This document shows positions 41,490 to 52,612 of a DNA stretch of 64,000 nt, piece by piece; the first letter of the stretch is position 1; every line of letters starts with the position of its first letter. The stretch lies in contig CM023448.1 of NCBI GenBank assembly GCA_013339765.2, positions 197,262,409 to 197,326,408 on the forward strand, read 5' to 3'. This stretch comes from Haemaphysalis longicornis (taxonomy: Eukaryota > Arthropoda > Arachnida > Ixodida > Ixodidae). A program made the position numbers and the translations under genes. A model generated the notes under the pieces. It had not been told where the DNA came from, did not search any database, and saw nothing but the letters and a program-made list of their open reading frames with translations.

Positions 41490-43140
41490 ATTACTATTTC
41501 TTGAATAGCGCTCGTTGAGTAAGCGTCCCCTCAATGGACTCAATATCTCATGTCTAGCGACTGCATTCCTTAGACGGAAAAGCGTTCGCACATGTGTGGT
41601 CGTGCTGCTGACAGCTGTGCTAGTTCACCCACCGGAAAAAGTGCTTCTTGCATCCCGGGTTTACGCTGTACGATAAAATTTTTGATTGATTTTAATTTCT
41701 TAGTACCTATATTAACTTCGCTGACTCTCCTCCCGCCTTCAAGTGGCCTTAAATTTTTCTACTGGCGTACCAGTCAGCGAATCGTCGCATGTGCGCTTGT
41801 GTGGAGCCACTTGAACTTAGAGCTTGATACAGTTTACAAACGCACAAACTAAAGCATATTCTTCCAGACCCAAACGTGCCGTGGCTTAGTTTCAACCGAG
41901 CGAACGAATTGCGACGACCCGCCGGCAGCGCTGGGCCGACTGATTCGGTAGGGGAATCGACGAATCGTGCAGTGGCGCATTCAAGCCAAGCCTTCTTGTT
42001 TTGACTTCATACGAAACGTCTTAGGAGATCGGAAAGGAGGACGCAGAGAGGAGGACGACATTGGCGAATTAATTTTTTTACTGAATAAAGTCGCCTAAAC
42101 GTAGCGAAAGTGGTGGAAACATGGCCTAGAGACTCCGGACTATATTGGCGCTAGTAATCAGGCAATGTTTACAAATCACTTCAGTGTCCCTCAACTGCCC
42201 AAAATGAACAAAATAAGGTCTTGCGTACATATAACGAGTAAGCCTGAGATCGTCCTGTTGTGCGGACGTCACCCGTATAGAGAATTTTCAAACTATCGTT
42301 GCCAAGCAGACACAAGTGATACAGTGGGACGGGTGTTGCTTGGATTCTTAAACCTGCAAAAGGTCGAATAAAAAGATAAGAGCCGAACATTTGCTGTTAT
42401 TTGTTTCTTACTGGCAAAGCCGCTCGTCTGAAGCACCTTTTAGTGCTATTTGTTTTTGAAGGGAGGATGTCGTGGCCACTAATTTTCATGGATATCCACA
42501 GCGCGCTTATTTTGTAATACAAGAATGACCCGTTCGGCATTCCCAATTATTTTCTTCTGGTTGACTGATCGCAGTCCAGGAGACTAGTAGCGCTCAAAAT
42601 AGGCGCAGATAACTACTTGTGTCCGCTCTCACAAGGCGGGTGGATGGATGCTAGGAAGCGACTTATTGCCGAGAAGAGGAACAAATGGGCACTTTGGTTA
42701 TCCAATTACTATGATTGCTTTTTACTGCTGGAATTCTGCATTTTTGTCCTGAAAAAAAAAACACATACCCAACGTATCATCAATTTTGCATCTGCATGGT
42801 TATTTCAGAGTAAATGTTAAAAATAAAATGCGTTTGAACCCTTCTCTCTCCCGTAGATCGAACACTAGCCCCGGTTACTCCTAAGCGGTGATCATCCAGA
42901 CGGTAGCGGTATGTTTTGGATTTGACTAACGACTTTGCAATTCCATGTAAACATTTTATAACTTCTAAAAAGATTCCGGGACATAGGTGTTATTTCATTT
43001 TGATCCAAAGAACTTACATCAAGGGATATTTTGTGTCCTTCAATTCATATAAAAATTTATTATTTTTGAAAACATCCCCGGGATCAGGTATTGCAATATT
43101 TATATGTGGAGCAGATTTTGGCGCGGTTTTCACTCGCCTT
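41490..43140. other. Unassigned sequence
   Basis: No gene or repeat recognised. Confidence 0.3.
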
Positions 43141-43149
43141 TAGAGGTCG

Positions 43150-44390
43150 CACTGTTCACTAGACGTCAACCCGCCCGGCCCCAAACCGCCCCTGCCTCCC
43201 TCCTACACCCCGGTCAATATCCTGATGGCACACATTCAACACCACACGCACCCCGAATGCCACCCGGGCCTACGAAGGGCCAGAGGACACCTCCAGCGGA
43301 AATACTCCTTGCGACCTCCCAGTCACTACACCGGCATCGCTAAAACGCAGTTGTCTCCACGCTCCACTCCCGCAGTCGTCGAATACAAGGGCACCATTCC
43401 CGCACAGCTACCCACATTCATGTCTCTAGAACCGCGGCCGAGAACATCACCATTTCCCTCACAGCATCCGCTCATACATAGCTGTAACGCAATCCCATTA
43501 AACCCGCCGCGGAGGCTCAGTGGCTAAGGCGTTGTGCTGCTGAGCATGAGGACGTGGGTTCGATTCCCGGCCGCGGCAGCCGCTTTTCTGATGGAGGCGA
43601 AAAGTAAAAACGCCCGTGTGTACGGGATTTCGCGTACGTTACAGATTCCCAGGTGGTCAAAATTAATCCGGAGCCCTCCACTACAGCGCGCCTCATCGCC
43701 TGCGCTGCGTCGGCGGGTTAAACCCTACAATCAATCAATCAAACCCCATTAAGCCTGCCTACAATACCTCGTGGGACCCCCGGCGGCGCCCAAAAAATAT
43801 TACCTACCTACCCACAATTACCATCGTATGTACTCCTGCAGATGCCTCCTTCCCTGTGAACGAGGCAGGACATGCTGCAGTCTGCGAGTTGCATAACAGG
43901 ACGTTCCCTACAGGGCCCGGCTGCTCGGCTTACGACGGGCAGTTTCGACTGACATTCTATCTCGATACCGTCACACTCACCAAACAAGCCACCCACCCCA
44001 CGGAACCCTCTTTATCGGAGAATTCACAGTTTGATGCTAACTACGAGCCGGTCCATACTCTGCCTCCACTATCGTACCCCGCACTTTCCCCGCACGATTT
44101 ACCTCTCACTGGCTAAACTGTCAAACCCACGCCACGCGGCGCCACTGCCAAACTCCTCTTTCTATGTCCCCTATACGCTGGTCATCCCCCCCCCCCCCCC
44201 CCCCGCACGCCTCCTCAGTAGTAGGAACACGCGTTGACCAGCTCGTACTTGCTAGTCAACAGGACCTTCTGCACAGCGGACCACCCAAACAGCGGCAGAA
44301 CGCGGCCTTCAAAACTGAACAGACCGGCCATTTCTCATTTTTTGCTATTATTGCGGCAGAATAAATGTTTTTGTCTACCTAGCTATCTCA
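43150..44390 (+). mobile_element. Probable LINE 3' end, decayed, split by a SINE
   Basis: The stretch is C-rich and open in several frames. MAHIQHHTHPECHPGLRRAR (about 43225-43285) resembles the segment that precedes the RNase H-like region in some arthropod LINEs. RVDQLVLASQQDLL (about 44232-44275) resembles their C-terminus. GCGGCAGAATAAATGTTTTT (about 44352-44371) looks like a 3' end with a polyadenylation signal. A poly-C of about 18 nt is at 44187-44204. No catalytic motif is legible, so the call is tentative. A host 3' exon is the alternative. Confidence 0.35.
43502..43741 (+). mobile_element. tRNA-derived SINE (Ruka-like), full length
   Basis: It starts ACCCGCCGCGGAGGCTCAGT, has box B GGTTCGATTCC, the CTTTTCTGATGGAGGCGAAA body, and ends in (CAAT)n. 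The target duplication AATCCCATTAA / AACCCCATTAA is at 43491-43501 and 43742-43752, with one mismatch. Confidence 0.9.
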
Positions 44391-46400
44391 TATGTCCTTG
44401 CTTACTATTACACCTTGGTATCTGAATACCGAGAGCTAAAATTATAATGACTGTTAGTATAACGTGGTATGCTTTCGATTGAACAAAACTTGCATTTCCT
44501 AATGGCCCTTTCACACCTGTTGATTTCAGTTATCCTTAAAACACGTGCTGCTGCCCAAAGATGTATGGCAGTAAAAACTAGTTCTCGAAAGAGCTAAATG
44601 TCGCCAGGAGTATGCTAGTAATTTTAATATTACAAGCAGCTTCAGCATGAAATTAGGTAACGTGAGCATGATAGACAGTTGGGCGAGTTGGTTTTCATTC
44701 ACTACGAAAAAACCTGGGAAAAAAAGACAGCGAAGCAGAACATATGATACACAGGACAGCGCGTCGCCCAGTGTATTTTCTATTCTGCGTCGCCGCCTTG
44801 TTTTAGGCTTTTTTTATAATAGGTTACGAGGTTGTAGCGCTAGCTGCCTGGGAACGTGAATTGATCAATTTATTTACTCCGAGCTCCGCACATTTTAGAA
44901 ATCGGCCGGCATGCGCGCAAGCAGAACTTTCTTCACAGCAGTTGTTCTTAGTTCTCGAAGCAGGAGTGTATAGCCATAAAAACTATTCACAACAGTGACA
45001 TTTTAATTAAAATGCTTGAGTACTACTAACGTTGGTCTACGCTATGGAGGTCTCCGTAGTAAGTAATTTCTGCCAGGTTAGATGCTCTTTTTGAAACTGC
45101 AAATATGGTATTACAAGTGTATTGGTGGAGAAGTAAATCATTTCATTAGTGCCAGCGCAGCCAGTGGGGGGGGGGGGGGGGGGATTGTCGGGTGATATTA
45201 CGTTTAGTCCAGAAGACTACACGTGATAAAATAAACTACGCAGCTGTACTGCCAAATTATCACGTTCTACTGTTAAAATCAGGTGGACGGTGCTTACATT
45301 CTCACTCGGTATTAAGACGCAGGGAACACACTACTACAAAGTGGAGTATGGTTTTAACTAGGACAGACTTAGTGGCATACACTATAGCGAATCGAAAATA
45401 TATTTGTTGCTAACTTTTCACATTGGAAACATTATTGTGAAAATGATATTCGTTTTGTGACCCCACTTTTGTCCTACCGTCTTAATTCTTAACACTCATA
45501 ATTGTTGAAGTGAGAGGTCCTGGTGCTTTTTAAGTTCATACACAGACAAGGTTCACGGGCTAATGTTGTTAATGAGTTTGTTATGGGGTAAATGATGTTA
45601 ATGAGTTTCTTACCGTTAACCACCGGCCTATTGACGAGAGAAAAAAAAACATCCAGTATGTCTATCGCTGTGCCCCCGGCTGTTGTCGTGTGGTGGCCAC
45701 GAGGTAGCAAAAGGCTAGAGAGTACTGAAGCGGCCTTTGTGTACGCCACCGGTAGGTGGTTATCACAGCTAAGTGGGTTTCAGTGCTCCGGACGCATCAG
45801 TAGACCAACGAGATATTTTTCTTTGCCTATTTTAGTATGTAGAAAAAAAAGCCTGCGGATTTTCGTTATAATGTTACTTGCTGTCACGCATTGCCAGAGT
45901 CACAAAGTAGCGACAGCAAGAAGAAAAAAATTAGGGGCAGAGAAAGGCCACTTACATGCGGGCTCGTTCCGCTCTTTTATTTCGTTAGTGCTCCTGTGCA
46001 TTTTTGTTGCTTGTTAAACTTTGTTGTTCCGCTCCTGAATGGTTTTTGCATTCACGAGGGAAAGTTGTACAGGGGAACTGGGTGAATGCTGAAGCAGAAT
46101 TCTCAAGGCCTGCGTTGAGGTTAGGCCACCAGCAAAAGTTTAAATAGCCGCTCTATAATCCGGTTATGATCGATGGGTTTCACCTCTGGGATAGAGCTAA
46201 CGCAATGGCTGCTACTCCGCTTTGGCTGCTTGGGGAGTATTAATTTTGCATCAGAGGAGTGGAGGGGTAACGGGTTATTAATTGCAACGAATGCGAAAGC
46301 CTTATGTTGTCTATATTTTCCTGCATCAACGTATATGTGATGTTTTACAGGCTCCTAACGGTCCCCAGCCTTACGGACGGGAGAATGATAAGAATGGACA
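44391..46400. other. Unassigned sequence
   Basis: About 2 kb without a recognisable gene. A poly-G of about 17 nt is near 45166-45183. The plus-strand frame 45592-46017 is open over 141 codons but shows no domain. Confidence 0.3.
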
Positions 46401-47108
46401 CCGGAAGATGAAAAAAATTACACCATCTTCCCGAGGGGAACCAAGGGGTGATGTGGAGCGAGTACTGCTGCTCGCTCAGGTACTGCTGCTCGACGTTGTC
46501 GTTTCGAAGCGGCTTCTCGTTGTCGTAGTTCAGGTTCGCTGCTCGACGTTCACGAACCGCCGCTGCTTCACGTTGTCGTAGTTCAGGTACTGCTGCTCGA
46601 CGTTGTCGTTTCGAAGCGGCTTCTCGTTGTCGTAGTTCAGGTTCCGCCGCTCGCTTCAAACGTTTACGTTCAGCGTCGCGTGCCCTTCGCTTCGCAGCTT
46701 TGTCTTGATTGGAAGTAACGTTGTTGTGTGCGTTTGTGCTGATGCTAGTATGAGGTTGCGTCAGCCCACTCGCAGACGGGGCTGTTGCTTCCATCACACT
46801 GCATCTGAAATCAACGGAGTCAACTGACGCCAACCGAAGCAAGCGCTGCACTGACGATTCACACTTGAAGGAGAGGAGACTAGAGGGGGAGAGATGCGCA
46901 AGCGCCGAGCATGCGCGGTGTGAGTAGAAGCGAACGCACGCGAAGCGCACGCAGCTGGTAGAGAGAGAGAGAGAGAGCGGAGAGAGTAACGCGCAGCTGT
47001 TGGAGAGAGGGAAGGAGGAGAGTTGCGCATGCGCAGTGTGAGTGCGGATACCGACGACGCCGACGCCGACGCGGGACAGGCCACCGCTATAAGATGCTCC
47101 GCATCTAA
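46401..47108 (-). mobile_element. HEF copy 4, best coding potential
   Basis: The minus strand begins TTTTAGATGC-GGA-GCATCT (hairpin 47108-47094), with GCGGTGGCCTGTCCCGCGTC and a CT-rich leader. An ATG at 46794 opens MEATAPSASGLTQPHTS, then DKAAKRRARDAERKRLKRAA and two in-frame 18-residue repeats of the type AAxPELRQREAAxKRQRR. The repeats are encoded by tandem 54-bp units at about 46477-46640. The middle unit is 53 bp, and this 1-nt loss shifts the frame. The end is GGGAAGATGGTGTAATTTTT (46433-46414). The product would be a basic, probably helical nucleic-acid-binding protein; its family is unknown. The larger open frame starting at 47220 begins outside the element and is not a gene. Confidence 0.5.
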
Positions 47109-47109
47109 A

Positions 47110-49335
47110 ACTGAAAATCGGCAGGCTTCCTGAGGTCGGGTAAACGAGCAAGCACGTGGAGATGGGAGGCGAAGGAAAAAAATATACAGAGCCGCTACCT
47201 AATAGGGAAACGGAAGTCAAGTTGGCAAGACGTGAACAGATTCACATGCTGGACGAGCTGTTCACGAGGGTGCAGGTTGGATGGAGCTTGGCTGGAACTT
47301 CGTTGGTGCGCCGGCGGAACATTCTGGAACGTTGTCGGGTGGTGCGGCGCGGGTCCGTGCTGTCGTTTCCCTGGCCGGTGGCTTCTAGGCCATCGCAGGG
47401 GAACCACGGTCGCGCACCCGGTAGTGGACCAGCGCCGTCTGGTCGGCAGGCTGCCCTGTTGCTTTTTCACGACCACCGCAGGCAAAGGCCGGAACAGCCC
47501 GTCTGTTTCCCGGCCGGAATCCCTATCTCTTCTTCCTTTTTTCAGTGGTGCATAGACCAAAATGGTGATTGGGCGTCTGCTTTGATGAAATTGTGTTCAA
47601 AAACGGAAAGTTGCCGGTACTTCATCACAGTATATCATATCAGTCTGATTCGGAGACGTCTGTGCAAAGCTCGTTCCCTTTGTTCTGTACGGCGCGCGTT
47701 GTGAGTAGGGTGTATGTTCACAGGTATTGATCTGATGATCGCGTGTCTGCATTCCCGCACACGTCGACCTGGCGGGAAATGATGCTGCTCACAACACAGA
47801 TCAGAGGCTGACGATCGGAGCCGGTGCCAGGACCGTTTCCTGCCACGGGGCCACATCTCCCAAGGAAATACTCTTCCCGAACAACAAAAATACTACCGAT
47901 TTCTGCCGGGTGCGCCGTAGATATTCCCGCCTACAACGTTGCTTTTTTCTCAGCCTGGATAAGCACTCCCTGTTCATATTGAAGCCGATTTCAAAGTTTG
48001 AAACCTTCCCCTCTTCGTTTGTTGCTGCGCCGCTCGTGGGGCAGACCAAACCATGGATTACTTCCTCTGGCAACGCCACCACAACCCGTTAACCCCATAT
48101 CAAGATGGTGAGCACTGGACGAGGGCGTTGGGCAGCCCGGATTCGGCGGTGCGAGAAGCCATCGTCACTCTGGGCCCTTGCCGATAACGAAACATACAAT
48201 GTATACTCCCACGCAGGCGGTCGGATACGCACCTTCAATTATGCAAGGGGTTCCGCCTAGGCTTCTCGTGGAATACCTTTCGTAAGAAGGGCAATCATTA
48301 CCCATTTTGTTTTTGTACATTTAATTGAATTGGGGGCTATATTTCCCAAGCAATTTCTGCAGCATTTCTCTTACAACTGTTAAAAGATCAGGCAAAGGAA
48401 GGGAGCGAAAACTACTTCTTTCTTTATTTCTGAAGCTCTTTTCATAATTCTGAAGCTCTTCCCAGGAGCTGGAGAAAATACAGCGCCCCCCACCCCCCTG
48501 CTCGCTCAGTGTTAGCGTCGGTTTGTGTGTCGTACGGGGCCCTGGCACCCGCCTTCCTCAGGGTGGTCCTCACCTACCCGCCAGACTACGGAACCGCGGG
48601 AATACATGCATTTGCGCAGCAATGCCCCGTCGTTTCAAAGTGACAGGCATCGTTTCAGATAATTCAGCCTCAGTTCCAACTTGGGCGACAGCATCATTCC
48701 TTAGATTCGTTTTAATCCAGCTTCCACGCTTGTTAATTCGCTCCGTGAAGAGTTACGAATGGATGGCGATTCTTTATTTGAATCAATTGGATTTTAGCTA
48801 CCCGAGCCGTTCCGGCGGAAACACGGTGCCTAAGATTTTTTCTCCTTGTTTGTGATGGCTGTTTGCGGTAGCACCATCTTTTAAAGTGGAATATTTCGGC
48901 TGGTGACCGGCATCGGTGGCCGCATCGTTGGGCGCGGATCGTGCAAGTTAAGCATGATGGATGTCGTTCCTTGCTTCGAGTGTGAGTACCGCCCAGTCTT
49001 GACCCTGCAAAACCTTGGGCCAGGGTCTCGCAGTATGGTGCCGTGGGTGTCCAGTCCATGGGCGACTTTCTGGGAGTGTCTGAGGCAGAAGAAATTCAAG
49101 CAGTTTCGACTGCGCCGTGATTCGACATACGACCGCGCGCAGTCATGCCGCTGTGAAGGGTGCTCTTGGAAGGGAACAAATGCGTACCGTAGAAAATTTG
49201 GTGTATCCAGACGACTCGGCTTGTGACTCGGCTGGTGACTCGGCTGCTTCCAGTGACTCCCCGAGTCTCTGTGCGCGCGAGAAGCGGCAGTTCGTCGGTG
49301 ATTGGCAGTCAGTGATGTCCCGTGCGGAGAATTTT
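47110..49335. other. Unassigned sequence with coding-like GC patches
   Basis: The plus-strand frames 47156-47704 and 47232-47555, and 48903-49226, are open in GC-richer DNA. None has a recognisable motif and several frames are open at once, which weakens each. Host exons or decayed transposons are possible. Confidence 0.25.
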
Positions 49336-49805
49336 AGATGCGACTGCATCTCATTCACTCGCCTTGTCCCTGCATCCGGCGTCGGCGTTGTTGTCGGCGT
49401 CCGCCCCTCCCCCATTCTCCTCGCCGTGTGAGCTGCGCTCTCCGCCGCTCACCCCCTCTCGTCTCCGATAGCGAACACTCTCTCGCGAGGGGCATTGGAA
49501 TGGATTCGAATGGATTGGCTTGGCTTGGCTTGGGTTGGATTATATTGGATTGAATTGGATTTGGATTTGGATTGGATTGGATTAAAGTGGATTGTGTTGG
49601 ATTGTGTTGCGTCATAGCCGCGGCAGACGCACTGGCGCCGGCGCGTCCCCTCACCGTTATGCGCGCTATAAAACGCGGTGCCTGCGCCGCTCCGCTCCAT
49701 CGTTCCAGCGCCGTTCCTCCGCTGTCCAACGCTGCAACATGAACCCCCTATGCGTCGCATCTACACAGGAGTTCCCGCGAGGGGAGGTGGGAGCTTTTTT
49801 TCCCT
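49336..49805 (+). mobile_element. HEF copy 6, with (TTGGA)n satellite
   Basis: It starts TTTTAGATGC-GACT-GCATCT (49336-49351). It has TCTCCGATAGCGAACACTCT, a TTGGA-type pentamer tract (about 49495-49585), the TATA/initiator block, ATG at 49739 (MNPLCVASTQEFPRGEV), TGCGTCGCATCTACACAGG, and ends GCGAGGGGAGGTGGGAG before poly-T. It matches 23409-23862 in inverted orientation. Confidence 0.7.
49667..49701 (+). promoter_or_regulatory. TATA box plus initiator-like site in HEF copy 6
   Basis: TATAAA is at 49667-49672 and TCCATC at 49696-49701. The spacing and surrounding block match copies 1 and 3. Confidence 0.45.
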
Positions 49806-51228
49806 TCTTCGGGGAAACTTTTTTCCCCTTTTTCCCTTCTTCAATTGAAATTTTGGCCCAAAGATAAAAAGGAATATTTAATAAATGCAGGGAATTTTAG
49901 GAGTCTTGTAGTAAAAAGGAAAAAATAATATCAGTAAATTAGACCTCGCGTCATGTATTACTTTGTTTTCTTTTAAAAAGTTCTCTTACACTTCTTCGGA
50001 TTTATGTTCAAATATGCGCAGTTGCGCTCGTGCAAGTCACAAGCATATCAAACCGCTTTCAATCCAGTTCATGAAACAGGAGTGAGAATAGAGGAAAGAA
50101 TACTCCATCAGAAAAATCTAGTAAAGCGTGAAGCGGTGGCGGCTGAACGACTGAAGCCTGTTAGCATGTATTCCTGCGAAATATACAACAATATATTTCG
50201 GGTGCACCTTGGTCTTCGTGCTTTCAACCAGAGGATGGCGTTAGGAGTCCCGGCGCTGAGCCAAATTACCTGAATTACCCAACAATGTCTCGTTCCTTTT
50301 CATACGGGCCGTTTTAACTTGAAGCTTTCGCATGCAGCAGTAACCATGCTGTTTGGTACAAAACGTTGAAGGCATAGTCAAATGCTGCTAAGCGGCAGAT
50401 GTAGTGGAATTAAGTTCACGCTGGAACTCCAATTCTCTGAATGGCATCTCCGTCCGGAGACATAGGTGGACAAAGTGGACGTGGGTTGCGCTGGCTAACG
50501 CCAAAACCGAACAGGAGTCCGCGTATAGAACTATCTACTACAAAAGGAGAATGCAGGAAAATTTCAGGGAATTCTTGAGAAACTTGGGGGGAAACATGCT
50601 CCAAAAGAGAGAATTTCTGAACCTATAAATGGGACTTTTTCTTCCCAGTACGGAACATCACTGTTGGCAGTACCGGCAATTAGGTAGGCCTAGTGTCGGC
50701 GTTGCATTGGCAATGTCACCGGCGCCGACTAGAAGGAAAGCAGCCGAGGTCCCCTGATTGCTGGCACATTTTCTTGCTTTAACGGGGAGACAGAGGTGGC
50801 AACAGGTGCTTGCTGGGTGTTATGTGAAGCTGCTTGAAGATAGGCGCTCGTGCAGTGAATTTCAGGTAGCGTCCCGTTGTTGTGCTCGGCTGCAGATTCA
50901 GATCACATAGGTTATTCATCCGCCGTAGTAGTGTCTGCGAACTCACCGTTGATTTTGGAAAGCTCGATGTAGGTGGCCAAGACTCGACCGTGAATCCGGT
51001 GAATGTTACAATGTGCACAATTCCGACTTTGTGCCTGAAGCGGGCTCGTATGATGTGATCTTCGAATAGTAAGGTTGTTCTTGAGGCGCTCCAACGAGTT
51101 GATGGTCGCAGCGCTTCTTCTCAAACCCTCGACGTATCCCAACCATGCTTTACGACGATTCCTCCCCATTTCAAGCGCGAAGGGGTGGTGTGGACGAGAG
51201 AGGAGACCATGTGATTGCTGCTAATAAA
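49806..51228. other. Unassigned sequence
   Basis: No recognisable repeat. The minus-strand frame 51169-50912 (85 codons, MGRNRRKAWLGYVEGLRRSA...) followed by another frame to 50779 could be a decayed gene, but no domain is visible. Confidence 0.25.
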
Positions 51229-51230
51229 TA

Positions 51231-52000
51231 CTGAAACCTCGTTATAAAGTAACGGGATATGTCGAAATAATAGATATAACCAAGTAAATGAAATTCCCCT
51301 TGATATCTCTATAGAGAACCATGCATTCGAAACCTAGTTGTAACGAAGTCCAACCGACCTGTCAATGGATATAACGAATTAATATTAGTCTCTCCCCCTT
51401 ACCCCCAACCCCCCAAAAAATCCCGACCACGGTGCATGAAGGATTCCGCAGGGTTCGCCACTCGTTCGGTGCGGCTGTTTTAAAATTTCTGCGTCAACCT
51501 CACGGCCAACTGACGATGCTATTGTCGCTGATGTCACCGGACAAACCGACACAAGTGATGACGAAGACGCCGTGGTCTCCCATGCAAACACGTTCGACGT
51601 GCCAACGTCGTCGGAGGCACTCGATACGGTTGGTTTTCTAAGTCGTTTCTTCGGTGCCCATGGCGACGGTGAAAACGGCATCAGCGTGGTGGCCACCGCT
51701 GCAAAGGGACTCTTTCGCTTGCGATGTCCTAAACAAATGAGCATCGCAGACGTTTTTCCCACTATGTCTAGCGGACAATAATACAGGAGGTGTGCGCATT
51801 GAGCAAGCACAATATTTGTCTTCTGTTAAATTTGCCGTCGCATGAGTGGTCGCGTAGCGGTTTCCATCTCTGCATGCTTATCGTTGTGCTCCCAACTGAG
51901 CATACATTGCGGTAAGCCGTTAAAATTGATATAACGAAATAATGGATATAACAAAATAATTACGGGTCCCCTTCAACTTCGTTATAATGAGGTTTCAGTG
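51231..52000 (+). mobile_element. Tigger/pogo-like element, internally deleted, keeps transposase C-terminus
   Basis: The ends CTGAAACCTCGTTATAA and (reverse complement of) TTATAATGAGGTTTCAG carry subterminal TATAACGAA-type repeats, as in pogo/Tigger elements. TA target duplications are at 51229-51230 and 52001-52002. The plus strand about 51510-51779 encodes the acidic tail of a Tigger-like transposase: TSDDEDAVVSHANTFDVPTS, EALDTVGFLSRFFGAHGD, then CPKQMSIADVFP to a stop. The CENP-B/HTH DNA-binding part and DDE core are missing. At 770 bp it is a deletion derivative that could be moved only in trans. The opposing minus-strand open frame is a shadow. Confidence 0.8.
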
Positions 52001-52319
52001 TAGTTGTTTCCGTGCGGTATTTCGCAACTAATGCTTAGAGGTCGGGCAAAGAGAAGAGTGAGACAGAAGGCCACTAATCATCCTGGTTTCTATTGTTGTT
52101 CCCCTATGACTGGCGCACACGGAATCAGGGAATCGGCCAAATATAAGTGGCTGGAGGAAGGGACAAGAAGTATCGATGAGTGAACAATACTTCTCCTTCC
52201 TTGATTCCTCCACCTCGTCTTCACCAACAATAATGACAAAATTTGCTGCGCAGCCGTTACACCGGGCTGGGGCAATATGATGGCATTAACCTCCACACTC
52301 GTTTACGCTCGCAAAGATG

Positions 52320-52353
52320 ATAGTCTTTCTTCGGCTACTGAAACGCAAAACTT

Positions 52354-52396
<43 letters not shown>

Positions 52397-52612
52397 GCGT
52401 GTCCGTTCGTCCATCCGTCCATCCGTCCGTCTGTCCGTCCCTCGATTTAGGCGCCCGGCCAAAGCTGAAAGAATTCCTCAGCGAGACGTTTTTATGGACC
52501 AAATGTTTGCAATCAAATAAACGCTCAATATTTGTCAACGTTGCTCAGCAATATTAGGCTTATTTGAGGTAATATCAATACATAAGTGGTGTTCGCGATC
52601 TTTTAATTAAAA
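52320..52612 (+). repeat. Dispersed repeat with internal CTGT microsatellite, copy 2
   Basis: Homologous to 659-945. The CTGT tract here is at about 52356-52396 and longer, followed by CCGTCCATCCGTC-type units. The GCCCGGCCAAAGCTGAAAG block and ATAAGTGGTGTTCGCGATC end are shared. Confidence 0.65.

Noticed and set aside
46345..47220. A 291-codon minus-strand gene starting at 47220
   Set aside because: The start lies outside the HEF element and the hairpin is inside the frame. Only the part from 46794 looks like the element's own coding region, and it is frameshifted.
49355..49760. Minus-strand frames rich in NPIQSNPIQ-type repeats (also 23456-24094 on plus)
   Set aside because: They are translations of the pentamer satellite inside HEF copies.
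51385..51810. Minus-strand 141-codon frame
   Set aside because: The plus strand carries the recognisable Tigger-like transposase tail, so this is its shadow.
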